Source: an uncultured Gammaproteobacteria bacterium (GTDB taxonomy: Bacteria > Pseudomonadota > Gammaproteobacteria > GCA-002705445 > GCA-002716945). Taken from it: a DNA stretch of 15,193 nucleotides. The notes below the pieces were generated by a model, which saw only the letters and a program-made list of their open reading frames with translations, was not told the DNA's origin and did not search any database. This document shows positions 8,047-14,687 of this stretch, piece after piece (the first letter of the stretch is position 1; every line of letters starts with the position of its first letter). The stretch is from NCBI GenBank assembly GCA_913041865.1, contig CAJWIW010000018.1:1-15193 (forward strand), written 5' to 3'. Made by a program: the position numbers and the translations under genes.

Positions 8047-8115
8047 GACTATTTGTCAATATACCCCAGTAAAAATAGTGTTTATTTACCCAAAACTCGG
8101 TAGAAAAAATACCAT

Positions 8116-8151
8116 TTAACAGAGTTTAGTACTTTCATATATAATCATCTG
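8116..8151 (+). promoter_or_regulatory. Promoter of M16 operon; predicted leaderless start
   Basis: A -35 element TTAACA (8116-8121, 5 of 6 consensus) and a perfect -10 TATAAT (8140-8145) are separated by 18 bases. A normal 6-7 base distance from the -10 puts the transcription start at 8152-8153, which is the ATG of the M16 peptidase gene. There is no Shine-Dalgarno sequence between the -10 and the ATG. The simplest reading is a leaderless mRNA for the M16-M16-rsmD-coaD operon. An unseen upstream promoter could still give a leader. Confidence 0.6.
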
Positions 8152-9498
8152 ATGAATAGATTGACAAATATTGTTTTAGTAATATTTATCTTATGTTCCC
8201 TCAACCTAGCTGCTGAAGAAACGTCTAAGATTAATAATATAAACTTTAGAGATAGAATTGAGGAATTCTCTCTCAAAAATGGTTTGGATGTTATTTTAAT
8301 TGAAGACAATAGAAGCAACAACGTCGTGTCTAGTATCTGGTACAGAGTTGGCTCAAGTTATGAAAATGAGGGAATCACAGGAATATCGCACTTACTGGAG
8401 CATATGATGTTTAAAGGAACAGATAAATTTGAAGCAGGAAAATTTTCTTCAGCAATTAAAAAAACGGGCGGGACAGAGAATGCTTTTACCGGTAGAGATT
8501 TTACTGGATATTATCAAAAAGTAACGAAAGATTTTTTGTCTATTTGTTTAGAATATGAAGCAGATAGAATGACAAACCTTCTACTAACAAATAATGACTT
8601 GATAAGTGAACGAGAGGTAGTTAAAGAGGAGAGGCGTCTGAGGACAGAAGACCAACCAATATCTGTGATATTTGAGAAAATTGGCCTACATATGCTAGGC
8701 ATGATTAACTATGGTATTCCAATTATAGGAACGATGGATGACTTGAATAACATTACCCTAAACGATTTGAAATACTGGTATAGGAAATATTATAGACCAT
8801 CAAATGCAACTCTTATAATCTCTGGTAATTTTGATAGAGAAAAAGTTAAGAGTGATATTGATCTGTATTTCGGCAGCATTAAAGATATTGATGTAGAGAT
8901 TGATTCACTCCCTAATGAGACATTTAAGCCTTCATTTGATGAGATAAATATGAAACAAAAACTACCTAACCCAATTTTAATCCTCTCATTCATTAAACCA
9001 AAATTTATTGATTTACCGTCGAAAGATGCGTATGCGCTAGAGTTACTGTTAGAAATTATGGATGGTGGTTTTTCGTCAAGATTCACTTCAAATATCACTG
9101 ATAAAAAATTAGCAATAAATACATTTATATCTCATGATTTTTACTCAAGAGAAACAAGTATGATTTCTATAGGAGGCATTCCGAGGCAAGATGTTTCTTT
9201 GGAGAAACTGAAACAATTAATCATGGATGAATTTGTAAATTTGTATAATGAAGGCTTGTTGGATAATGAGTTAGCAAATACAAAATCTAGAATAATAGCA
9301 AATAATATATATAAATTTGATTCTATATTTACTCAAACAATGAGTGTGGGCCAATTAGAATCTAAAAACCTTTCATGGAGTCTTTTGGATGAGTATATCC
9401 TAAATATCAATTCGATAACTGAGCAGGAAATAAAAAATGCAGCAAAAAAATATATTATTGACAATAGAGCTCATGTAACTTTAGTGGAGCCGAAGTGA
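8152..9498 (+). CDS. M16 family zinc metallopeptidase, catalytic subunit (pitrilysin-like)
   Basis: A 448-residue zinc peptidase of the insulinase/processing-peptidase family. It begins with a signal peptide (hydrophobic stretch about 6-20, cut near LNLA-AEE), so it is expected to act in the periplasm or be anchored there. The inverted zinc motif HLLEH is at H80, E83 and H84 in GISHLLEHMMFKGT. The third metal ligand should be one of the glutamates in SEREVVKEERR (152-162), the usual distance away. A second, non-catalytic M16 domain fills the C-terminal half. It overlaps its partner gene by four bases (GTGA), so the two are probably coexpressed and form a heterodimer, as known for bacterial M16B pairs. 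The natural substrate cannot be told from sequence. Confidence 0.93.
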   Translation: MNRLTNIVLVIFILCSLNLAAEETSKINNINFRDRIEEFSLKNGLDVILIEDNRSNNVVSSIWYRVGSSYENEGITGISHLLEHMMFKGTDKFEAGKFSSAIKKTGGTENAFTGRDFTGYYQKVTKDFLSICLEYEADRMTNLLLTNNDLISEREVVKEERRLRTEDQPISVIFEKIGLHMLGMINYGIPIIGTMDDLNNITLNDLKYWYRKYYRPSNATLIISGNFDREKVKSDIDLYFGSIKDIDVEIDSLPNETFKPSFDEINMKQKLPNPILILSFIKPKFIDLPSKDAYALELLLEIMDGGFSSRFTSNITDKKLAINTFISHDFYSRETSMISIGGIPRQDVSLEKLKQLIMDEFVNLYNEGLLDNELANTKSRIIANNIYKFDSIFTQTMSVGQLESKNLSWSLLDEYILNINSITEQEIKNAAKKYIIDNRAHVTLVEPK

Positions 9499-10778
9499 AA
9501 TTCTTACTTATAACGACTCTATTTTTTATTACATCTACTAGTCTTGTAGATGCATTCCCTAAGATTATTAAAATTAAATCAAATCAAGATTATCTCTTAA
9601 TAGAGAATAGAAGCTTACCGATAATTGATTTAAGAATCACTTTTGATAGCGGGAGCGTGAATGACGGAGAAAATAAGGGAATTTCGAGCTTTGGAATCAA
9701 CCTCCTGCATCAACAACTCCTTAACAATAAAAAAATAATAAATTATTTTGAAGAGATAGGAGCTCAATATAATTCATCTGTAGGTAAAGAAAAATCAAGT
9801 TTGTCGCTAAGGTTTATATCAACTCCTCAAAATATTGCCACGATTTCACAAAAAATTAATTCTATGCTCTCATTGAATGGAATATCGGAGGAGTTAGTAA
9901 GTGATAACAAAGCAAGAATTCTTAATATTATTAACAGAAGGGATCTAGATCCAGGCCGACTTGCACAAAAAAAAGCAGATGAAATTTTTTTCGATGGAAC
10001 AAGTATGAGCCATCCGTCGATTGGGTACTCTAAAAATGTTGAAAAACTTGATGCATTTTTAATCAAAAATAAACTATTACAAATGATTTCAGAGAGTAAA
10101 ATTTCAGTAAGTATTGTAGGTGACATAGATGAAAAAACATCTGCTCATTTGATATCGAAGATGATGAGTGCTATTAAACGTGGGCCACAAACAATCAAAA
10201 CGCCTATTAAATACTCTCAATTCCGAAAAAAAACTCAGAGTATATATTTTGATAGTACTCAAACACACATTAATATCTACATCCCTGCGATTAATAGACA
10301 AGATGATGACTTTTATAATATACTTGTAGCAAATCATATTCTTGGTGGGAGTGGGTTTGGCTCTCGTTTAATGGAAGAGATAAGAGAAAAAAGAGGCTTT
10401 GCATACTCTGTATACAGCTACCTTTCCGTTTATAATGATTTTGGGATTCTTAAAATAAACTTTCAGACAGACAAGAAAAATGTCAGTAATGCTCTTAGAG
10501 TAGTATCTACTGAGCTTGATAAGTTTAAAAACTTTAATGCTACACAAGAAGAAATCTCTTCGAGTAAGCAAAGCCTTATAAGAAATGTGCTTTCAAGGAT
10601 GGATACTAATAACAACATGCTCCAATCACTATCAAGTATAAATGATTATGACCTTCAAGATGATTATTATAAAAATTATATTACAGGGATACAGGATGTG
10701 AATTTAAAGAGCATAAAAAAAGCAATTACAAATAAAATAAAGCTCAAAAATGCGCTCACTATTACATTAGGTAGATGA
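9495..10778 (+). CDS. M16 family peptidase-like partner lacking zinc motif
   Basis: A 427-residue M16 homologue with a signal peptide (hydrophobic about 3-19, likely cleaved after DA at 19-20). Where the zinc motif should be, it reads GISSFGINLLHQQLL (62-76) with no HxxEH, so it should not be catalytic. It keeps the substrate-binding Arg/Tyr region typical of the non-catalytic partner: GSRLMEEIREKRGFAYSVYS (289-308), including R297, R300 and Y304. This matches the active/inactive gene pair known in Pseudomonas and other proteobacteria. The start is GTG at 9495, overlapping the previous stop, with a GGAG site at 9486-9489 five bases away. It overlaps rsmD by four bases. Confidence 0.9.
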   Translation: MKFLLITTLFFITSTSLVDAFPKIIKIKSNQDYLLIENRSLPIIDLRITFDSGSVNDGENKGISSFGINLLHQQLLNNKKIINYFEEIGAQYNSSVGKEKSSLSLRFISTPQNIATISQKINSMLSLNGISEELVSDNKARILNIINRRDLDPGRLAQKKADEIFFDGTSMSHPSIGYSKNVEKLDAFLIKNKLLQMISESKISVSIVGDIDEKTSAHLISKMMSAIKRGPQTIKTPIKYSQFRKKTQSIYFDSTQTHINIYIPAINRQDDDFYNILVANHILGGSGFGSRLMEEIREKRGFAYSVYSYLSVYNDFGILKINFQTDKKNVSNALRVVSTELDKFKNFNATQEEISSSKQSLIRNVLSRMDTNNNMLQSLSSINDYDLQDDYYKNYITGIQDVNLKSIKKAITNKIKLKNALTITLGR

Positions 10779-11353
10779 TGAAAGCTAATTGTTTAAGAAT
10801 TACTTCTGGCTCTCTACGATCTAGGAAAATAGAATACTTTCCTAATTATGACCTCAGACCAACTAAGTCATATATACGTGAGGTTATTTTTAACGTCTGT
10901 AAACTAGAGGATAATTTTAATACTTTAGATTTATTCTCTGGAAGTGGGATTTTAACTCTTGAGTCTATTTCTAGGGGTGCACAAGATTGTCATTTAGTTG
11001 AGAGTAATAAAGAGACGTGTGATAAGTTTCTGTCTGAGTGTAAAAAATTAAATGTAGAAAATTATATGTTATTTCACTGCGATGTATTCAAGTTTTTGCA
11101 AAAAGAGCAATCGCAGGATTACCAGCTAATTTTTATCGACCCACCATACAAGTATGACTGTTTGCGCAATGTCCTAGATGAGCTTTTTCGGAGAAATTTT
11201 ATTAAAAATAACCAATATATCTATCTGGAACAGGATAAAAAAAATAAGGATAAGTCAGTATGTGAACATCTGAGCACCAAGTATCATATAATTAAAGATT
11301 TGAGTATTGGTGATGTAAGTTATACAATCGCTAAAAAGAGAGACTATGACTAA
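10775..11353 (+). CDS. rsmD: 16S rRNA (guanine(966)-N2)-methyltransferase
   Basis: A SAM-dependent RNA methyltransferase that makes m2G966 in 16S rRNA of the small subunit. The 192-residue protein has the family start LRITSGSLRSRKI (7-19), the RPTKSYIREVIFN segment (28-40), the SAM-binding motif LDLFSGSG (51-58), an acidic ribose-binding site near LVESN (74-78) and the catalytic IDPPY (121-125, a D/NPPY motif). It starts at an ATGA overlap with the M16 partner (a second ATG follows one codon later) and overlaps coaD by eight bases. The rsmD-coaD link and its place after an M16 pair are recurrent in gammaproteobacteria. Confidence 0.94.
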   Translation: MMKANCLRITSGSLRSRKIEYFPNYDLRPTKSYIREVIFNVCKLEDNFNTLDLFSGSGILTLESISRGAQDCHLVESNKETCDKFLSECKKLNVENYMLFHCDVFKFLQKEQSQDYQLIFIDPPYKYDCLRNVLDELFRRNFIKNNQYIYLEQDKKNKDKSVCEHLSTKYHIIKDLSIGDVSYTIAKKRDYD

Positions 11354-11828
11354 AATTGCAGTATATCCGGGAACATTTGATCCTATCACAAATGGCCATC
11401 TTGATTTAATGAAAAGAGGACTAAAAATTTTTGATCAAATAATCGTAGCTGTTGCAGAGAATCCTCAAAAACAAACTCTTTTTTCGCTACAACAGAGAAT
11501 CGACATGGTAAATGAAGTCACTAAAGACATGAAAACCATTCAAGTCATGACTCTAGATAAATTAGTTGTAGATTTCTCAAGAGATCACTCTGCCACAGTT
11601 ATCTTAAGAGGTTTAAGGGCGATATCAGATTTTGAATATGAGGTTCAACTAGCCAGCATCAATAGATCAATGGAACCATCGATCGAGAGTGTTTTTATGA
11701 GTCCTGCCGAGGAGTATAGTTTCTTATCTTCAAGTATTGTTAAAGATATTGCTAGACACAATGGTGACACTAGTAAATACGTGCACCCTTCAGTATCAGC
11801 ATCACTCAGAGAAAAATATTTGAAATAA
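11346..11828 (+). CDS. coaD: Phosphopantetheine adenylyltransferase
   Basis: Catalyses the penultimate step of coenzyme A synthesis, joining 4'-phosphopantetheine to AMP from ATP; a soluble nucleotidyltransferase. The 160-residue length is standard. The N-terminal YPGTFDPITNGHLD (7-20) contains the T/HxGH nucleotide motif (TNGH, 15-18). The RGLRAISDFEYE segment binds the substrate and SFLSSSIVKDIA near the end is the second nucleotide-binding signature. The ATG lies inside the rsmD end with a GAGAGA-like ribosome site. The TAA stop abuts the mutM stop on the other strand with no base between them, and no terminator is visible. Confidence 0.97.
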   Translation: MTKIAVYPGTFDPITNGHLDLMKRGLKIFDQIIVAVAENPQKQTLFSLQQRIDMVNEVTKDMKTIQVMTLDKLVVDFSRDHSATVILRGLRAISDFEYEVQLASINRSMEPSIESVFMSPAEEYSFLSSSIVKDIARHNGDTSKYVHPSVSASLREKYLK

Positions 11829-12632
11829 TTACTTTTGACACTTCGGGCAATAAAAAGACGAGCGACCACTAATCTTAACATTTTTTATTTTCTCTCCACA
11901 TTTACACCTATCTAATCCATAAACTGATAGCTTTTGTGTAAAGTATCCTGAATTACCATCTAATGTTTTGTAGTCTTTGATACTAGTCCCACCATATTTA
12001 ATTGCCTTTCTGAGAACTACCTTAATAGATTTTACTAAATGGTCACACATTGATTTTGATAATTTGTTGGCGATTTTATTAGGTCTTATTTTTGAGAGAA
12101 ATAATGCTTCTGACGCATAAATATTTCCGACACCAGCTATAATCTTTTGGTCCATTATAAAATTTTTGATTTTCATCTTACTTTTGGTTGTCCTATTTTT
12201 TAGATATCGACTATTAAATCCTTCAGTTAGTGGCTCAATACCGATATTCTTCATTAGAAAATGTTTGTCTACGTTAGCAGACCAATGAATAGAGCCAAAT
12301 TTCCTGACATCATTATAGACATAAATATTATCATCGGACATCTTTATTAAAAAATGGTCATGTTTGTGTGATGTATAGTCATTTTGGATTCTACGGAATT
12401 GACCTGTCATCCCAAGGTGTGTGATAAGACAGCCATGATCAAATTCAAAAATAATGTACTTAGCTCTCCTATAAATTTTTTTTATAACTTGTCCATTTAC
12501 CCTAGATGGAATATTCCCACTAATCTTCCACCTCAACTTATTGTTAATTATCTTAAATTTATCAATTTTAGGAGAGTCAATACTCTGTTCTATAGCATTA
12601 CAGATAGTCTCTACTTCAGGTAGTTCTGGCAT
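11829..12632 (-). CDS. mutM: Formamidopyrimidine-DNA glycosylase (Fpg/MutM)
   Basis: A bifunctional DNA glycosylase/AP lyase that removes 8-oxoguanine and formamidopyrimidines. The invariant start MPELPEVE gives the catalytic Pro2 and Glu3. Other active-site parts are K58 in RRAKY, THLGMTG (71-77), YNDVRKFG, and the helix-two-turn-helix region with NIYASEALFLSKIRP. The 267-residue length is close to the usual 269-271. The C-terminal zinc finger is odd: the second cysteine pair C262/C265 is normal (CPKCQK), but the first pair is C243-K-C245, a CxC instead of CxxC. No Shine-Dalgarno site is seen in front of the ATG. The gene converges on coaD as in E. coli. Confidence 0.95.
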   Translation of the reverse strand: MPELPEVETICNAIEQSIDSPKIDKFKIINNKLRWKISGNIPSRVNGQVIKKIYRRAKYIIFEFDHGCLITHLGMTGQFRRIQNDYTSHKHDHFLIKMSDDNIYVYNDVRKFGSIHWSANVDKHFLMKNIGIEPLTEGFNSRYLKNRTTKSKMKIKNFIMDQKIIAGVGNIYASEALFLSKIRPNKIANKLSKSMCDHLVKSIKVVLRKAIKYGGTSIKDYKTLDGNSGYFTQKLSVYGLDRCKCGEKIKNVKISGRSSFYCPKCQK

Positions 12633-12639
12633 AATTAGT

Positions 12640-12668
12640 TAGACATGTATTAGAATTTATCATATTAT
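12640..12668 (+). promoter_or_regulatory. Candidate desaturase promoter
   Basis: TAGACA (12640-12645) and TATTAT (12663-12668) are 17 bases apart, each 5 of 6 to sigma-70 consensus, giving a start near 12675 and a leader of about 16 bases without a Shine-Dalgarno site. A rival pair is TTATCA (12657-12662) with TATAAC (12681-12686), spacing 18, which would begin transcription at the ATG codons (12691/12694) and so be leaderless. I cannot choose between them from sequence alone. Confidence 0.45.
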
Positions 12669-12678
12669 TTAAGCTTGA

Positions 12679-12708
12679 ATTATAACAAAAATGATGGACT
12701 TAATTACA
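12679..12708 (-). promoter_or_regulatory. Candidate mutM promoter
   Basis: On the minus strand TTGTAA (12703-12708) and a perfect TATAAT (12679-12684) are 18 bases apart. The start would be near 12672, giving a leader of about 40 bases. The -35 box falls inside the first codons of the divergent desaturase gene, so the two promoters would be interleaved. The leader shows no clear ribosome site. Confidence 0.4.
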
Positions 12709-13872
12709 AACGGACTAATACAATTTACATGGGTGGAATATGTCATATATACCCTTATTGTTACCCATATTACTATAGTAGCAATCACACTCTACTTACA
12801 CCGAGGCGTATGCCATTCAGCAATTGAAATTAAGCCTATTTTGGCACATTTTTTTAGATTTTGGTTATGGCTAACCACATCTATGAGAACTGCTGATTGG
12901 GTAGCTATACATAGAAAACATCATGCTAAAGTAGAAACACCTGATGACCCTCACAGTCCAGCGCATTACGGGATAGGTCAAGTACTTTTAAGGGGAGCGG
13001 ATCTATATCATGATGAGAAAGGTAACAGTGAGACAATACAGAAATACTCTCAAAATTGTCCTAATGACTGGGTAGAGCGACATGTTTATACTGGCAAGAA
13101 TAATTTGGGAATTCTGCTCTTATTCATCCTTAACATTCTTTTATTTGGTGTGGTGGGAATCATAATTTGGTCTATTCAAATGATGTGGACACCAATTTTT
13201 GCTGCAGGTGGTATTAATGGAGCAGGGCACTATTGGGGTTACCGTAATTTCAACACCAGTGACGATTCAACAAATTTAGGACCAGTTGGAATCATAATCG
13301 GTGGTGAGGAACTTCATAATAATCATCATGCATTTCCAACTGCTGCAAAATTCTCACTAAAACCATGGGAGTTTGACATAGGTTGGATGTACATAAAAAT
13401 ATTTTCTTTTTTTGGTCAAATCAAGGTTAAGAGACTCGCTGTGAAAACTGTCGTTGATAGTCCTAACCTGGATCTAGATTCTGCAGTTGGATATGATTTG
13501 TTAAAATCTAAATTAACTGTTATTACTAACTATACTTCTGAAGTGTTAAAACCAATTCTAAAAATTGAAATCAAGAATGCAAAATATGATATCAAAAAAA
13601 TGCTAAAAATGTCTAGAGAAGCTCTTTCTAGACAGCCTAGCAGGATATCTGATCAAGATATAAACAGACTTAGGTTAATATTCAAAGAATGCACAACCCT
13701 CGAGACAGTTTATGATCTGAAAAATAAATTATACGACATCTTGTATAGTAGAAATATTAAACATGAAAACTTCCTCCAAACGCTAAATGATTGGCGTGAA
13801 GAAGCGAGTAGCAAGGGTATTGATTCTTTAAAAGTCTTCTCTAATAGTCTAAAAGGCTACAAAGTCGTTTAA
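12691..13872 (+). CDS. Aerobic fatty acid desaturase (acyl-CoA/acyl-lipid delta-9 type)
   Basis: Membrane di-iron desaturase expected to introduce a double bond into saturated acyl chains, probably at delta-9. The three histidine boxes are clear: H37-x4-H42 (HRGVCH), H74-x2-H77-H78 (HRKHH) and H209-x2-H212-H213 (HNNHH), with the family segment GAGHYWGYRNF (177-187). Hydrophobic segments lie at about 17-36, 50-65, 139-161 and 163-175. Residues from about 250 to 393 form a charged C-terminal extension also seen in Pseudomonas DesA-like proteins. The start could be either of two adjacent ATGs (12691 or 12694); neither has a Shine-Dalgarno site. The gene lies between rpmG and mutM, reversed relative to both, and its stop directly abuts that of rpmG. 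Confidence 0.93.
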   Translation: MMDLITNGLIQFTWVEYVIYTLIVTHITIVAITLYLHRGVCHSAIEIKPILAHFFRFWLWLTTSMRTADWVAIHRKHHAKVETPDDPHSPAHYGIGQVLLRGADLYHDEKGNSETIQKYSQNCPNDWVERHVYTGKNNLGILLLFILNILLFGVVGIIIWSIQMMWTPIFAAGGINGAGHYWGYRNFNTSDDSTNLGPVGIIIGGEELHNNHHAFPTAAKFSLKPWEFDIGWMYIKIFSFFGQIKVKRLAVKTVVDSPNLDLDSAVGYDLLKSKLTVITNYTSEVLKPILKIEIKNAKYDIKKMLKMSREALSRQPSRISDQDINRLRLIFKECTTLETVYDLKNKLYDILYSRNIKHENFLQTLNDWREEASSKGIDSLKVFSNSLKGYKVV

Positions 13873-14028
13873 TTATTTTATTTTTGATTCTTTATAAATA
13901 ACGTATTTTTTAATCTTTGGGTCAAACTTTTTAATCTCAAACTTATCAGGCATCGTTTTTTTATTTTTTGTAGTTGTATAAAAGTGTCCTGTGCCTGCGG
14001 AAGATACTAATTTAATTTTCTCTCTCAT
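13873..14028 (-). CDS. rpmG: 50S ribosomal protein L33
   Basis: A 51-residue protein whose start MREKIKLVSSAGTGHFYTTT and KKFDP...YVIYKES endings match bacterial L33 almost residue for residue. It is the cysteine-free form, so it does not bind zinc. It starts at the ATG ending at 14028, four bases after the rpmB stop, so translation is probably coupled to rpmB; only a weak purine stretch (GAGATAAAC) precedes it. The stop (TTA on the plus strand, 13873-13875) touches the desaturase stop with no gap. L33 sits near the E site of the large ribosomal subunit. The length equals that of Pseudomonas L33. Confidence 0.97.
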   Translation of the reverse strand: MREKIKLVSSAGTGHFYTTTKNKKTMPDKFEIKKFDPKIKKYVIYKESKIK

Positions 14029-14032
14029 TTGT

Positions 14033-14257
14033 TTATCTCAGGTTATATTTCTTTAAAGCATTATCAAGACCAATCTTATCGATTATTCTTAGACCCTTCT
14101 TGGATAATTTGAGTGACACCCATTTCTTCATATCTTCTGACCATAGCCTATGATTATGAAGATTAGGCTCGAATGTGCGTTTTCTGCGATTCTTAGCATG
14201 GGATACATTGTTCCCGCTCATCACACTTTTTTTCGTAATTTGACAAATCTTTGACAC
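14033..14257 (-). CDS. rpmB: 50S ribosomal protein L28
   Basis: A 74-residue L28 with the conserved start SKICQITKKSVMSGNNVSHA and the NRRKRTFEPNLHNHRLW core, a little shorter than the 78 residues of E. coli because the C-terminus is trimmed. The start codon is GTG at 14255-14257, chosen because SKxCQ is the family N-terminus and a GGAG ribosome site (14265-14268) lies seven bases upstream. The next in-frame ATG would remove the conserved N-terminus. It heads the rpmB-rpmG pair, as in E. coli, where mutM would normally follow; here the desaturase gene intervenes. Confidence 0.96.
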   Translation of the reverse strand: MSKICQITKKSVMSGNNVSHAKNRRKRTFEPNLHNHRLWSEDMKKWVSLKLSKKGLRIIDKIGLDNALKKYNLR

Positions 14258-14336
14258 TTTTCAACTCCAAACTCGTTAATGATATCAGAATGGTAATCAT
14301 ATACAATATGAATATACTAATTAGCAAGGAAATAGA
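14258..14336. promoter_or_regulatory. Divergent rpmB/folB control region
   Basis: This 79-base gap separates rpmB and folB. Toward folB there is a TATACT -10-like box (14313-14318) and an AAGGA ribosome site (14326-14330) six bases before the ATG; a matching -35 is not convincing. Toward rpmB there is TATCAT (14279-14284 on the minus strand) with TTGTAT (14301-14306) 16 bases upstream, and the GGAG site near the GTG start. The -10 boxes are tentative in such AT-rich DNA; the ribosome sites are more secure. Confidence 0.4.
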
Positions 14337-14687
14337 ATGGATATAGTATTTATAAAGGAGCTTTGCATAGAAACTGTCATTGGAGTATATGATTGGGAGA
14401 GAAAAATAAAACAAATTATTTGTATAGACCTTGAGCTTGGGACTGACATCTCAACTGCCTCAAGTTCTGATAATATCGACAATACAGTAGATTATAAAGC
14501 AGTTTCAAAGCGCCTAAAATCTTTCATCAGCGGGAGTGAATTCCAGTTAGTTGAAGCTTTAGCAGAGGAATCTGTCAAAATCATTTTAGAGGAATTCCCA
14601 GTTAAGCATGTCAAAGCTAGATTCAGCAAGCCTGGTGCAGTAACTGGTTCAAAAGAGGTCGGCGTCATGATTGAGAGAAATAAATGA
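14337..14687 (+). CDS. folB: Dihydroneopterin aldolase
   Basis: Cleaves 7,8-dihydroneopterin to 6-hydroxymethyl-7,8-dihydropterin and glycolaldehyde in folate synthesis; a small cytoplasmic oligomer. The 116-residue protein has the family segments GVYDWERK (16-23), VDYKAVSKRL (51-60, with Tyr53), FQLVEALAE (69-77, with the pterin-anchoring Glu73) and SKPGAVTGSKEVGV (97-110, with catalytic Lys98). An AAGGA ribosome site six bases from the ATG supports the start. It overlaps folK by four bases (ATGA), so consecutive folate enzymes are translationally coupled. Confidence 0.96.
   Translation: MDIVFIKELCIETVIGVYDWERKIKQIICIDLELGTDISTASSSDNIDNTVDYKAVSKRLKSFISGSEFQLVEALAEESVKIILEEFPVKHVKARFSKPGAVTGSKEVGVMIERNK

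Noticed and set aside
8041..8068. CTTGAA-like and CCCC-containing stretches that recall sigma-32 promoter parts
   Set aside because: The CTTGAA is on the minus strand and the ATACCCCAGT is on the plus strand, so they cannot form one promoter, and neither has its partner at the right distance.
8790..9098. Minus-strand open frame inside the first M16 gene
   Set aside because: The M16 reading frame on the plus strand is clearly coding here; the reverse frame is a shadow.
12384..12623. Plus-strand open frame opposite the mutM start
   Set aside because: mutM is conserved across the whole stretch and the frame has no ribosome site or recognisable domain.
14193..14414. Minus-strand hydrophobic open frame spanning the rpmB/folB gap
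   Set aside because: It overlaps rpmB and folB in other frames and its hydrophobic look comes from AT-rich intergenic sequence.
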